Shown here piece after piece: positions 35,611 through 44,598 of a stretch of DNA of 64,000 nucleotides. The notes under the pieces were generated by a model that did no database searches, had not been told where the DNA came from, and was given only the letters and a program-made list of their open reading frames with translations. The stretch comes from Clostridium rhizosphaerae. GTDB lineage: Bacteria; Bacillota; Clostridia; Clostridiales; Clostridiaceae. Numbering within the stretch: position 1 is the stretch's first letter; every line of letters starts with the position of its first letter. The translations under genes and the position numbers were made by a program. The stretch is from the NCBI RefSeq assembly GCF_016765585.1, contig NZ_JAESWC010000018.1, positions 1-64,000 on the forward strand, given 5' to 3'.

Positions 35611-35952
35611 TTACTCATTTACAAGTCCCTCCGCAGCTTTCAAAACCTCAGCATAATGCTTAGGATCAATCTCGCTTAACTTGGTTGCACCATATTTCTC
35701 AATGATTTCTCGAACCTTGGCAGTCATACCAGCTTGGCTCTTTTCTGCAAGGACAGCCCTTACATCCTCAAGCTTAACTTTCTTATTAGCTGACTTTGCT
35801 GTTTTCTTTGGCTCTGACTCTTCAATTGAAGCAGGCTTCGTATCTTCAGCTGCAGGTTCACCTTCTGCCATTGCCTCGCAAACAGCCTGCAAACTATCTG
35901 CCAAAGAACGCATATCTGAAACCAAATCAAGCAGCAGCTTAATTTTACTCAT
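35611..35952 (-). CDS. Small phage protein with SAP/rRNA-processing-like C-terminus
   Basis: Starts at 35952 (MSKIKLLLDL) after AAAGGAGGTGAAAGCC; 113 residues. A helical N-terminus, an acidic and proline-rich linker (EPAAEDTKPASIEESEPKK) and a basic helical end (VRAVLAEKSQAGMTAKVREI, then GATKLSEIDP) resemble phage proteins linked to recombination or ssDNA annealing. Exact role unknown. It overlaps the end of the upstream gene. Confidence 0.65.
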   Translation of the reverse strand: MSKIKLLLDLVSDMRSLADSLQAVCEAMAEGEPAAEDTKPASIEESEPKKTAKSANKKVKLEDVRAVLAEKSQAGMTAKVREIIEKYGATKLSEIDPKHYAEVLKAAEGLVNE

Positions 35953-36151
35953 GGCTTTCACCTCCTTTAACTTCACGGATTTCCACAGTTTCAACGGAAT
36001 CCCCCGGTGTAAGCACAAGTACATTCATTTTTTCACCAAAAAGAAAATCTAATAATCTTTTGCGAATTTGCCTTGTGCCGCTTTCAACAACTGGCTTAGG
36101 ATTGCCGCTTGGATGTGCAATGTTGATACTTACCTTATGTTTTAAACTCAT
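35945..36151 (-). CDS. Small phage protein, unknown
   Basis: Starts at 36151 (MSLKHKVSIN) after GAAAGGAGAGAAATCT; 68 residues. It reads NIAHPSGNPKPVVESGTRQIRKRLLDFLFG and then a beta-rich end. Overlaps the next gene by 8 nt, so the two are cotranscribed. I do not recognise a function. Confidence 0.6.
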   Translation of the reverse strand: MSLKHKVSINIAHPSGNPKPVVESGTRQIRKRLLDFLFGEKMNVLVLTPGDSVETVEIREVKGGESHE

Positions 36152-36298
36152 AGATTTCTCTCCTTTCAAAGGTTTTTTAACCCTCTGTCCATATGCAAAA
36201 ATTTTAGAGGAATCGAACCCCCACTTTTCAAAACTTTATTTAGAAAAGCTTTCTCTCTATTTTTCAAAGCTTTATTTAGGGGATTGCTCCCCTATTTT

Positions 36299-36790
36299 TT
36301 AGATCTTTTTACGAAGGTTCTCATAAATCTTTTTTAAACGGTTTCTAATAGCAGCCTCCTTAACACCTTCTTCTGCAGCGATAGAAACCTTGCTGCGCTT
36401 TTCATAGAATACTTTCTTAATAAGCTCCTTCTGCTGAGGCTTTAGTGTTTCAATTGCTGCTCTTAGCCTGTCTATCTTTTCCTCTTGCTCAGTTTCTTCA
36501 ATAGACTTAATAATGCTTTCCAATGGGTGATAAGTATTATCAATTAAATATGGATTGCGGTCAGCTGCATCAGCTTCGCTTTCATCGTAATAAGCATTCA
36601 TGTGTACTGGCACATGATAATTTTCACGTCTGTCAGCATCTACCTCTGCATCGTCAAAACTATGCAGAGTGGCAATGATAGCGGTTGTTGTTTCCTCCTC
36701 ATTAAGCTTAATTGTTATTGCCTGCCCTTCTAGTGGGTAGTAGATATAGTTGGTACGGTTCTTTTGGCTGGTTTTGTAGTTTCTTGACAT
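36299..36790 (-). CDS. Sigma-70 region-4-like phage regulator
   Basis: Starts at 36790 (MSRNYKTSQK) after GGAAAGGG; 163 residues. The last 55 residues, LKPQQKELIKKVFYEKRSKVSIAAEEGVKEAAIRNRLKKIYENLRKK, form a sigma region-4-type helix-turn-helix. The N-terminal part is acidic and has HVPVHMNAYYDESEADAADRN. It resembles late or activator regulators in phage replication modules. A GGGGAGCAATCCCC hairpin lies just after the stop, at 36276-36292. Confidence 0.75.
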   Translation of the reverse strand: MSRNYKTSQKNRTNYIYYPLEGQAITIKLNEEETTTAIIATLHSFDDAEVDADRRENYHVPVHMNAYYDESEADAADRNPYLIDNTYHPLESIIKSIEETEQEEKIDRLRAAIETLKPQQKELIKKVFYEKRSKVSIAAEEGVKEAAIRNRLKKIYENLRKKI

Positions 36791-37046
36791 AATTGCACCC
36801 TTTCCGCCATCTTGCTTTGGCGGCAAAGGATACAAAAATAGGGTTTGTGCCTAAACGAAGTACACAAACCCTAAAAATGAGCGCAATAAGGGAGGGTACT
36901 TCTATTGCAACGCAGCTGTTTTTATTAACAGTGTGAAACAATATGTATCCTTTGCCTTATTGCAAATCAGGCATTGAATGTTTTGATTAACAAAATAGAT
37001 TTGACTTTCTGGATATATTATGCAATAAAAAAACGTTAAAACCTCA
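36791..37046. other. Intergenic region, divergent promoters likely
   Basis: The module genes run left from here and the restriction operon right. No gene is supported. On the gene-free stretch I see TTGCAATAGAAG and an AT-rich tract, but no confident promoter boxes. Confidence 0.3.
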
Positions 37047-37060
37047 GACACAATTGTGTC
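37047..37060. promoter_or_regulatory. Palindrome GACACAATTGTGTC
   Basis: Perfect 14-bp palindrome followed by CG. The same core, GACACAAyTGTGTCCG, recurs at 37145-37161. Two copies upstream of the restriction operon look like operator half-sites for a dimeric regulator; no regulator is assigned. Confidence 0.4.
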
Positions 37061-37139
37061 CGATATTTTCGAAAAAATGGGTCATTCTGTTGGTTTGATA
37101 TGTAAGCAGTTATATTTTCTAGTTGCAAGGAATAAAAAA

Positions 37140-37165
37140 AGACCGGACACAACTGTGTCCGGTCT
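37140..37165. promoter_or_regulatory. Palindrome AGACCGGACACA-ac-TGTGTCCGGTCT
   Basis: Perfect 12-bp arms with a 2-nt centre, flanked by seven A on one side and CTTAATTTT on the other. It could act as a bidirectional terminator between the phage module and the restriction operon, but the shared core with 37047-37060 also fits an operator. Confidence 0.45.
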
Positions 37166-37312
37166 CTTAATTTTGCATGTATTTTTTGAGAGTGCCATAG
37201 AAAATAATAACAAATATCAAGAAATAACAGAAAACTAATTGAGTCTTTCTAAGTTTAGATGTATAATAATGAAGGTTATTTATAACTATTTTCAGCTTCG
37301 TGAGGTGAAATA

Positions 37313-37507
37313 ATGGAAGAAAAATTAAATGATAAATGGATTAATATTGAAGAAGCTGCTGATTATTTGGGAGTCAAATCTGTAACAGTCCGTGGATGGA
37401 TAAGAAATGGGAAGGGGGTTCCAGCGCACAAAATCGGAAAGCAGTGGAAATTCAAATGCTCCGAACTTGATGCTTGGGTGAAAAGTGGCAAGAGCGCCAT
37501 TGAATAA
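37313..37507 (+). CDS. Excisionase-type helix-turn-helix protein
   Basis: 64 residues after GTGAGGTGAAATA. INIEEAADYLGVKSVTVRGWIRNGKGVPAHKIGKQWKFKCSELDAWV is the MerR-like winged helix of the excisionase family (helix_turn_helix, phage Xis/TorI type). It starts 52 bp before hsdM and on the same strand, so it is the first gene of the restriction operon. Such small proteins often precede type I systems and may regulate them; direct evidence is absent. Confidence 0.82.
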   Translation: MEEKLNDKWINIEEAADYLGVKSVTVRGWIRNGKGVPAHKIGKQWKFKCSELDAWVKSGKSAIE

Positions 37508-37559
37508 TCACTTTCAAAAACTATATTGAATAACATTAGATTCGGAGGAATAAACGAAA

Positions 37560-40238
37560 ATGGCAGTTAAAAAAACAGAGCTATACAATTCCCTATGGGC
37601 AAGTTGTGACAAATTAAGGGGCGGAATGGATGCCACACAATATAAGGATTATATTTTAACGCTGTTATTTATGAAATATGTAACAGATAAATATTTAGGC
37701 GATGATTGGGCAGATATTACTGTTTTTGATAAATCCCATGATCCTGAGCCTGACCCTGATAAAAGAACTGGTTGTAGTTTCAATGATATTATTGCATTGA
37801 AAAATAATAAAAATATTGGTGAAGGTATTGATAAAATTATCGCTCGCTTCACCGAACCAGAAAAGAATAATCGTTTAAAGGGTGTTATTGATAACGTACA
37901 TTTTAATGATGAAACGAAGCTTGGTAAGGGCCAAGAAATGATAGATAAGCTTACAGGCATTATAGCTATTTTTCAACGCCCAGAATTAAACTTTAAAAAT
38001 AACAAAGCTACAGGCGATGATATTATCGGAGATGCTTATGAGTATTTGATGCGCCATTTCGCATCTGAAAGTGGTAAGAGTAAGGGACAATTCTACACGC
38101 CTGCAGAGGTTTCTCGTATTCTAACCAAGGTAATTGAAATTGATAAGTGTACAAAGAGAGCTGCAGAGGTATATGATCCAGCATGCGGTTCTGGTTCCCT
38201 TTTAATAAGAGCATTGGAAGCTGCACCATTTGATACTGTAAGTGGATATGGTCAGGAAAAAGAAGTTACCACAGCAGGCCTTGCTTTAATGAATGCAGTG
38301 CTTCATAACAAAACAACTGTTGTTATTAAGTCAGGCAATACTTTCTCTGATCCACAATATAAAAAAGATGGTGACGATACTCAACTGAAGAGATTTGATT
38401 ACATTGTGGCTAATCCTCCATTTTCTCTTAAGAACTGGACAGATGGTCTTGAAGAATATGGTAGATTTGACGGATATGGTGATAGACCACCTGAATCAAA
38501 TGGTGACTATGCATGGCTTATGCATATATTGAAGTCGCTGAGAAATGATGGTAAGGCTGCTGTAGTTTTACCTCTCGGTGTTCTTTTCAGAGGAAAAGCA
38601 GAATCAACAATCCGTAAAAGTATCGTTGACAAAGGTTGGATAAAAGGAATTATTGGCCTTCCACCTAACCTATTTTATGGTACAGGAATATCAGCGTGTA
38701 TTCTAGTTATAGATAAAGAAGGTGCTGAAAACCGCGGCGGTATTTTTATGATTGATGCCAGTAATGGATTTGTAAAGGATGGAAACAAGAACCGTCTACG
38801 AGAACAGGATATCTATAAAATTGTTACTACTTTTAATGAACAGATTAAAACGGATAAGAAGTATGCACGTTTTGTTCCAAATCAGGAAATCAAAATAAAG
38901 AATAAGTACGACTTGAATATTTCCAGATATATTGATTCTTCTGATGTGTCGGATTTACAGAGTATTCAGGCTCATATTCATGGTGGTATCCCTGCTGTGG
39001 ATGTTGAAAGCTTAGCTAAATATTGGAGTGCATTTCCAACACTCAAAGATTCATTATTAAAAGAACACAGTGAGGGCTTCTTTGCTTTAAAGGTCGATAA
39101 AGATCACATTAGACAAACAGTTTATTCTAATGAAGAGTTTGCTGCCTATGGTAATAAGGTTGATAATGCCTTTTTACGTTGGAAAAATTATGCTGAGGGG
39201 CCACTTACTACAGTAAATGCAGACACTGACATTAAGAAAATGATTATATCCTTAGCTCAGAAGCTTATAGCCGAGTATGAACCACTAACATTACTTAATA
39301 AATATGACGTTTATCAGGTTCTTCTCGCTTATTGGAATGAGATATTAAATGATGATGTCATGATGATTAAGGCTGATGAAAGAGGCTACGGTCTTGCTAG
39401 AGATACAGAAAACATCATGGGAACGGTAACATCCGGTAAAAATAAAGGTGATGAAAAGATTATTGGTTGGGAGCCAGTTTTGATACTTAAGGAAATTGTC
39501 ATCGCAGCTCTTTTTCCAGAAGAAAAGAAAGCAATTGAAGATGCTCAGGTTGTTGCAGCCGAAACAGAATCAAGACTTGCAGAACTATTAGAGAACACAG
39601 ATGAAAACTCAGTGCTTTCTTCTATCTCTGAGGATGGAAAAGTAAAGATTAAGGATATCGAGGCAGAAATCAGCACAATTCTTTCTCACCTTCACACTGA
39701 GGAAACAGATGCGCTTGAAAAGATGTTAGCTATTTTTCCTGACATCAAAACTAAGAAATTGTATACCGAATATATTGAAAAACAACCCCTCTGTAAAAAT
39801 GCATACACTGATAAAGGTACTGTGAGCGCAAAATCAATCAATGAGCGATTAGCAGAAGTACGCAATGTTTCTGAAATACCCGAAAAGTACAAGGCCGACT
39901 ACGATGAACTAACAGTAGCACTTGACCTCATAAAGAAGGCTGACGAATTTAGTAAGCTCATAAAAGAGTTTGAAGCTGCGCTTGATAAAAAATGTCGTAA
40001 TCGATATAAAACTCTTACTGACGAAGAGATTATGGACTTGTTAGTTAATAGAAAATGGTTCTATACAATCTGTAATGGCATTGAAGAACTGTATTCGGCT
40101 ATTTCCCACCGTCTTGCTAATCGTATCATTGAACTAGCTGAACGCTATGAAGATACTCTGCCAGAACTTTCAACAAAGGTTGAAGATTACGAGGCAAAAG
40201 TTAAGTCTCATCTGGAAAGGATGGGATTTGCATGGTAA
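37560..40238 (+). CDS. hsdM: Type I restriction-modification methylase subunit HsdM
   Basis: 892 residues after CGGAGGAATAAACGAAA. N-terminal HsdM helical domain (1-150), then N6-adenine methylase motifs DPACGSGSLL (206-215) for AdoMet and NPPF (285-288). It methylates the target adenine in complex with HsdS and HsdR. It is longer than classical HsdM (about 500-550), with about 370 extra C-terminal residues, mostly helical and charged (LAELLENTDENSVL...). The end overlaps hsdS by 7 nt. Confidence 0.95.
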   Translation: MAVKKTELYNSLWASCDKLRGGMDATQYKDYILTLLFMKYVTDKYLGDDWADITVFDKSHDPEPDPDKRTGCSFNDIIALKNNKNIGEGIDKIIARFTEPEKNNRLKGVIDNVHFNDETKLGKGQEMIDKLTGIIAIFQRPELNFKNNKATGDDIIGDAYEYLMRHFASESGKSKGQFYTPAEVSRILTKVIEIDKCTKRAAEVYDPACGSGSLLIRALEAAPFDTVSGYGQEKEVTTAGLALMNAVLHNKTTVVIKSGNTFSDPQYKKDGDDTQLKRFDYIVANPPFSLKNWTDGLEEYGRFDGYGDRPPESNGDYAWLMHILKSLRNDGKAAVVLPLGVLFRGKAESTIRKSIVDKGWIKGIIGLPPNLFYGTGISACILVIDKEGAENRGGIFMIDASNGFVKDGNKNRLREQDIYKIVTTFNEQIKTDKKYARFVPNQEIKIKNKYDLNISRYIDSSDVSDLQSIQAHIHGGIPAVDVESLAKYWSAFPTLKDSLLKEHSEGFFALKVDKDHIRQTVYSNEEFAAYGNKVDNAFLRWKNYAEGPLTTVNADTDIKKMIISLAQKLIAEYEPLTLLNKYDVYQVLLAYWNEILNDDVMMIKADERGYGLARDTENIMGTVTSGKNKGDEKIIGWEPVLILKEIVIAALFPEEKKAIEDAQVVAAETESRLAELLENTDENSVLSSISEDGKVKIKDIEAEISTILSHLHTEETDALEKMLAIFPDIKTKKLYTEYIEKQPLCKNAYTDKGTVSAKSINERLAEVRNVSEIPEKYKADYDELTVALDLIKKADEFSKLIKEFEAALDKKCRNRYKTLTDEEIMDLLVNRKWFYTICNGIEELYSAISHRLANRIIELAERYEDTLPELSTKVEDYEAKVKSHLERMGFAW

Positions 40239-41452
40239 TCGGATGGATGACAGAAGAAATTAGAAATATAGCCGATATCTATAGTGGGGGAACTCCGAGT
40301 ACTTGCAACCCTTCTTACTGGAATGGAGATATTATATGGTGCACTCCATCTGATATTACAAACCAAAAAAGCAAATATTTAAAGACAACTGAAAGATGCA
40401 TAACTAAAGAAGGTTTGGCAAATAGTGGAGCGACATTATTGCCGAAAGGAACGTTATTATTATGTACTAGAGCAACAATTGGTGAAGTGGTTATTGCTAC
40501 AACCAGGGTTGCAACAAATCAAGGCTTTAAAAATCTTGTATGCCGCGATTCCTTTGATAATGAATTTATTTATTATGCTATAAAACCTTTGAAAGACGAA
40601 ATGATAAAGAAAGCTCATGGTTCAACTTTTCTTGAAATCTCAAAGAAAAGTCTTGAAGATATAAAAATAAATATACCAATTGACAAAAGCGAGCAAACAG
40701 CTGTTGCCAAAGCACTTTCCGATATAGATGACCTTATCACAAGCCTTGAAAAACTGATTGGAAAGAAAAAGGTTATAAAACAAGGTACTATGCAGGAATT
40801 GCTGACCGGAAAGAAAAGACTTCCAGGGTTTGAAGGAGAATGGAATAAATCTACACTGGAGCAGTTATGTTATCTGATTACAAAACAAACAGGATTTGAC
40901 TATAGTGCAGAAATTAAACCATCACTTGTTACTACAAATCAAAATGGTACAATACCTTTTATTCAGAATAAAGATTTTGAAAGTTTTAGTATAAATTACG
41001 ATACGGACTTTTATATTCCATATAGCATAGCAATTAAGTATTCAAAAATATTATTGGATGAAGTATGTTTGCTAATTTCAATTTCTGGACGTATAGGAAA
41101 TGTCGCTGTATTTGATAATGAGTATACTGCATTTGCTGGTGGTGCTGTTGGTATTGCAAAGTTAAAAGATGCATCTATGGCTGAATGGTGTATGCTTTAT
41201 CTATTGTCTGATGATGGGCAGAAGCAAATTTTTTCTCATGAAAAAGTAGGTGCTCAACACAATCTGACTGTTGAAGATGTTAGAACTCTAGAGATAATGA
41301 TTCCTGAGGAGAAAGAAAGAAAAAGTATTATAGAAATCCTATTAGATATGGAATCTGAAATAGAACAATTACAAGAAAAATTAGTCAAGTATCGCAAAAT
41401 CAGGCAAGGCATGATGAGCGAATTGTTAACTGGGAAAATACGACTTATATAA
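40232..41452 (+). CDS. hsdS: Type I specificity subunit HsdS
   Basis: 406 residues with two target-recognition domains. TRD1 begins DIYSGGTPSTCNPSYWNGDIIWCTPSDI and ends with the conserved helix ALSDIDDLITSLEKLIGKKK...MQELLTGKKRLPGF. TRD2 ends with SELLTGKIRLI. The paired helices set the spacer length of the bipartite site. The target sequence cannot be derived from these data. Start overlaps the end of hsdM; cotranslation likely. Confidence 0.93.
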   Translation: MVIGWMTEEIRNIADIYSGGTPSTCNPSYWNGDIIWCTPSDITNQKSKYLKTTERCITKEGLANSGATLLPKGTLLLCTRATIGEVVIATTRVATNQGFKNLVCRDSFDNEFIYYAIKPLKDEMIKKAHGSTFLEISKKSLEDIKINIPIDKSEQTAVAKALSDIDDLITSLEKLIGKKKVIKQGTMQELLTGKKRLPGFEGEWNKSTLEQLCYLITKQTGFDYSAEIKPSLVTTNQNGTIPFIQNKDFESFSINYDTDFYIPYSIAIKYSKILLDEVCLLISISGRIGNVAVFDNEYTAFAGGAVGIAKLKDASMAEWCMLYLLSDDGQKQIFSHEKVGAQHNLTVEDVRTLEIMIPEEKERKSIIEILLDMESEIEQLQEKLVKYRKIRQGMMSELLTGKIRLI

Positions 41453-41466
41453 ATGGGGGTTATCTA

Positions 41467-44400
41467 ATGAGTATAGGGGAAGCTGAGTTTAAAACTCAAA
41501 AGAAAGTTATTAAATTTTTTAGGGATAAAAACATCCTTGATTATGCCTACATGGGCAATCTCAAGGATAAGGTTAATAAGAATATTGACGAAAAAAGGCT
41601 AGCTACTTTCTTAAAAGGACATGGCTATTCTGACGTTGTTATTAGACGTGTGACTGATGAATTATTACGTACTGCTAATAATGCACAACATGATATTTAC
41701 AACGTAAACAAGAATGTCTATGAACTTTTGAAATACGGTATAAAAGTAAAGCCAAATGCGGATGCTGCGCCTATTACAGTGTATCTAGTTGATTTTGAAC
41801 ATCCTACAAATAATGATTTTGCAATTGCTGAAGAAGTTACAGTTATAGAAAACCAGGAAAAGAGACCTGATATTGTAATCTATTTGAATGGTATAGCTGT
41901 TGCTGTAATTGAACTTAAGAAAAGTAGTGTAAGTGTTTCTCTTGGTATTAGACAGAACCTAACTAATCAGAAGAAAGAGTTTATTGAGTCTTTTTTCTCT
42001 ACAGTGCAGTTCTGTATGGCAGGTAATGAAATCGAAGGTTTGCGCTACGGAACACTAAAGACAAAAGAAAAATATTATATGGAATGGAAGCCGGATGGAT
42101 TTCTTTCTAATGAAGATGAGCGTGATCCGGCTGACGTTCGAATTCAGAAAAAGTGCATGGAATTTAATAATATGCTATTAGAGCAGATTTATTCCATGTA
42201 TGATAAGGAACGGTTTATCGATTTGATACACAACTTCATTGTGTTTGATAAAGGTACTAAAAAGGTGTGCCGCTACAATCAATATTATGGAATAAAGCGT
42301 GCACAAAGCCGTATTAGCAATATGAAGAACGGAATAATCTGGCATACACAAGGAAGTGGTAAAACACTGACAATGGTGTGGCTTTCTAAGTGGGTGCTTT
42401 CCAATAATCCAGATGCTCGTGTTTTGATCGTTACAGACCGTGATGAATTGGACGAGCAGATTGAAAAAACATATATTGGTGTTAATGAAAAAATCGTGCG
42501 AACAAAAAGTGGACGAGACTTAATTGAACGCTTAAATAAATACGATGATTCACTTATATGTTCCCTTGTGCATAAATTTGGCAAGCGCGGTGGCGAAACA
42601 AGTGAAGCTGATTACGACAAATACATTGAAGAATTACAGAAGTCACTTCCATCGGATTTTGAGGCCAAAGGAGATTTATGTGTATTTGTTGATGAGTGTC
42701 ACAGAACGCAGTCTGGTAAGTTGCATGCGGCAATGGAAGCAATTATGCCAAAAGCTATCTTTATCGGTTTTACTGGCACACCTTTATTGAAAAAAGATAA
42801 AGCAACCAGTATTGAAGTATTCGGGTCTTATATTCATAGTTATAAATATAATGAAGCTGTTGCTGATGGTGTTGTTTTAGATTTGAGATATGAGTATCGT
42901 GATATTCCGCAGGAACTGTCTTCACAGGATAAAGTAGACCAGTGGTTTGACATAAAAACACGCGGCCTATCTCCCCGTGCAAAAGCAAAGTTAAAAGCTA
43001 AATGGGGAAATATGCAGAAGGTGTATAGTTCACGTTCTCGATTAAGTAAAGTTGCATGGGATATAGTTGAAGATTTTGAGATGAAACCAAGACTTGAAGA
43101 TGGAAACGGTAATGCAATTCTAGTGGCGGAAGATATTTATACAGCATGTAAGTATTATGAAATCTTTTTGTCACTTGGATTCAAAAAGTGTGCCATCATC
43201 TCATCTTACACACCTCTTCCTGGTAATCTAAGAACTGATACAGTAAGTGATGAGGATGACACAGAAACCTTTGAAAAATATGAAATCTATTTGAAGATGC
43301 TTGGCCTCGACCCTACTAACTTACCAGAAAAATTGCATATTCAAAAGAAGGTAGAAGCTTTCGAGGATCAGGCAAAGAAAAAGTTTATTGATGAGCCTGC
43401 TAATATGAAACTTCTGATTGTAGTTGATAAGCTGTTAACAGGATTTGATGCGCCACCTTGCACATATCTGTATATTGATAGAAAGATGCACGATCATGGA
43501 CTCTTCCAAGCAATCTGTCGTGTTAACAGGTTGCATGGTGATACAAAAGAGTTTGGTTACATTGTTGATTATAAGCAGCTTTTTGGTGATTTGACTGATG
43601 CAGTAAATGCGTATACTTCTGGTGCATTTGAAAACTATGACGAAGAAGACGTAAAGGGCCTTATTAAAAATCGTAGTACAGAAGCAATAAAACATTTCAA
43701 GGAAGTCTACGATGAGATCGAAGAATTGTGCGAAGGTGTAGAAGAGCCGCGCGAAGACTTGCAATACCTTCATTATTTCTGTGGTAGCGAGATAAACGAT
43801 GAAGAAACAGAACAAGCATACCAGCGTCTTCGTGAAAAATTATATCGTTTAGTAAGTACTCTAGTTCGTGCTTTTTCTGAAGCTAAACCATATTTTTGTG
43901 AACAATTATCATCTTCTGAAATACTGGCCTATGAAAAGAAGGTTACATTTTATATTGCATTAAGAGAATCTATCGGTAATAAAAGTGGAGACTTCCTAGA
44001 TTACAAAGCCTACGAGCCTGATATGCGCAAGATGATTGATAACTACATTACAGCTTCCGAGAGTGTTAAGATTGGTGAATTTGATGATTTTACATTGCTT
44101 GATTTTATTATTGATTTAGGCAAAGACATGACTGACGAAACAGATAAAGGTAAAAAAGAAGGTGCGGCAGAAGCCATTGAGAATAATATCCGTCGTAAGG
44201 TTGTAGAGAAGGTCAGCGTTAATCCTAAGTATTATGAAAAGATGTCAGCGATTCTAAGTGAACTAATTGCTCAGAGAAAAAGAGGCGTTGAAGATTATGC
44301 TGAGTTGCTTGCTAAATATATAGAGCTAGCTCGTAAGGTTGAAAAACCTGATGAAAATGAGGATTACCCTGAAAGTATCAGAAAAAGTCGCGCATTACAG

Positions 44401-44598
44401 GCGCTTTATGATAACACTGGCTACGATGAACAATTAGCAATTAAACTAGACGACATAGTGATTCGTGAAAAACAAGCAGCCTTCCGTGGTGACCCAATTA
44501 AAGAAAATCATATAAAACGAGGATTGTTCAAAGTCTTAAATGATAAGACAGAAGTAGAACGTATATATAAGATTATTGAGAAACAGGAGGAATACTAA
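41467..44598 (+). CDS. hsdR: Type I restriction subunit HsdR
   Basis: 1043 residues. The N-terminal nuclease domain shows RPDIVIYLNG (133-142) and VIELKK (147-152), the PD...ExK site. The SF2 translocase has Walker A HTQGSGKT (293-300), DECH (409-412) and TGTPLL. It cuts unmodified DNA after translocation. ATGGGGGTT precedes the ATG. It looks intact, so with hsdM and hsdS the system is probably active. Confidence 0.95.
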   Translation: MSIGEAEFKTQKKVIKFFRDKNILDYAYMGNLKDKVNKNIDEKRLATFLKGHGYSDVVIRRVTDELLRTANNAQHDIYNVNKNVYELLKYGIKVKPNADAAPITVYLVDFEHPTNNDFAIAEEVTVIENQEKRPDIVIYLNGIAVAVIELKKSSVSVSLGIRQNLTNQKKEFIESFFSTVQFCMAGNEIEGLRYGTLKTKEKYYMEWKPDGFLSNEDERDPADVRIQKKCMEFNNMLLEQIYSMYDKERFIDLIHNFIVFDKGTKKVCRYNQYYGIKRAQSRISNMKNGIIWHTQGSGKTLTMVWLSKWVLSNNPDARVLIVTDRDELDEQIEKTYIGVNEKIVRTKSGRDLIERLNKYDDSLICSLVHKFGKRGGETSEADYDKYIEELQKSLPSDFEAKGDLCVFVDECHRTQSGKLHAAMEAIMPKAIFIGFTGTPLLKKDKATSIEVFGSYIHSYKYNEAVADGVVLDLRYEYRDIPQELSSQDKVDQWFDIKTRGLSPRAKAKLKAKWGNMQKVYSSRSRLSKVAWDIVEDFEMKPRLEDGNGNAILVAEDIYTACKYYEIFLSLGFKKCAIISSYTPLPGNLRTDTVSDEDDTETFEKYEIYLKMLGLDPTNLPEKLHIQKKVEAFEDQAKKKFIDEPANMKLLIVVDKLLTGFDAPPCTYLYIDRKMHDHGLFQAICRVNRLHGDTKEFGYIVDYKQLFGDLTDAVNAYTSGAFENYDEEDVKGLIKNRSTEAIKHFKEVYDEIEELCEGVEEPREDLQYLHYFCGSEINDEETEQAYQRLREKLYRLVSTLVRAFSEAKPYFCEQLSSSEILAYEKKVTFYIALRESIGNKSGDFLDYKAYEPDMRKMIDNYITASESVKIGEFDDFTLLDFIIDLGKDMTDETDKGKKEGAAEAIENNIRRKVVEKVSVNPKYYEKMSAILSELIAQRKRGVEDYAELLAKYIELARKVEKPDENEDYPESIRKSRALQALYDNTGYDEQLAIKLDDIVIREKQAAFRGDPIKENHIKRGLFKVLNDKTEVERIYKIIEKQEEY

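Noticed and set aside
37056-37238. 60-residue plus-strand ORF between the palindromes
   Set aside because: No ribosome site, starts inside one palindrome and runs through the other; composition not protein-like.
42285-43815. Minus-strand ORFs inside hsdR
   Set aside because: Antisense frames of a gene with full type I motifs.
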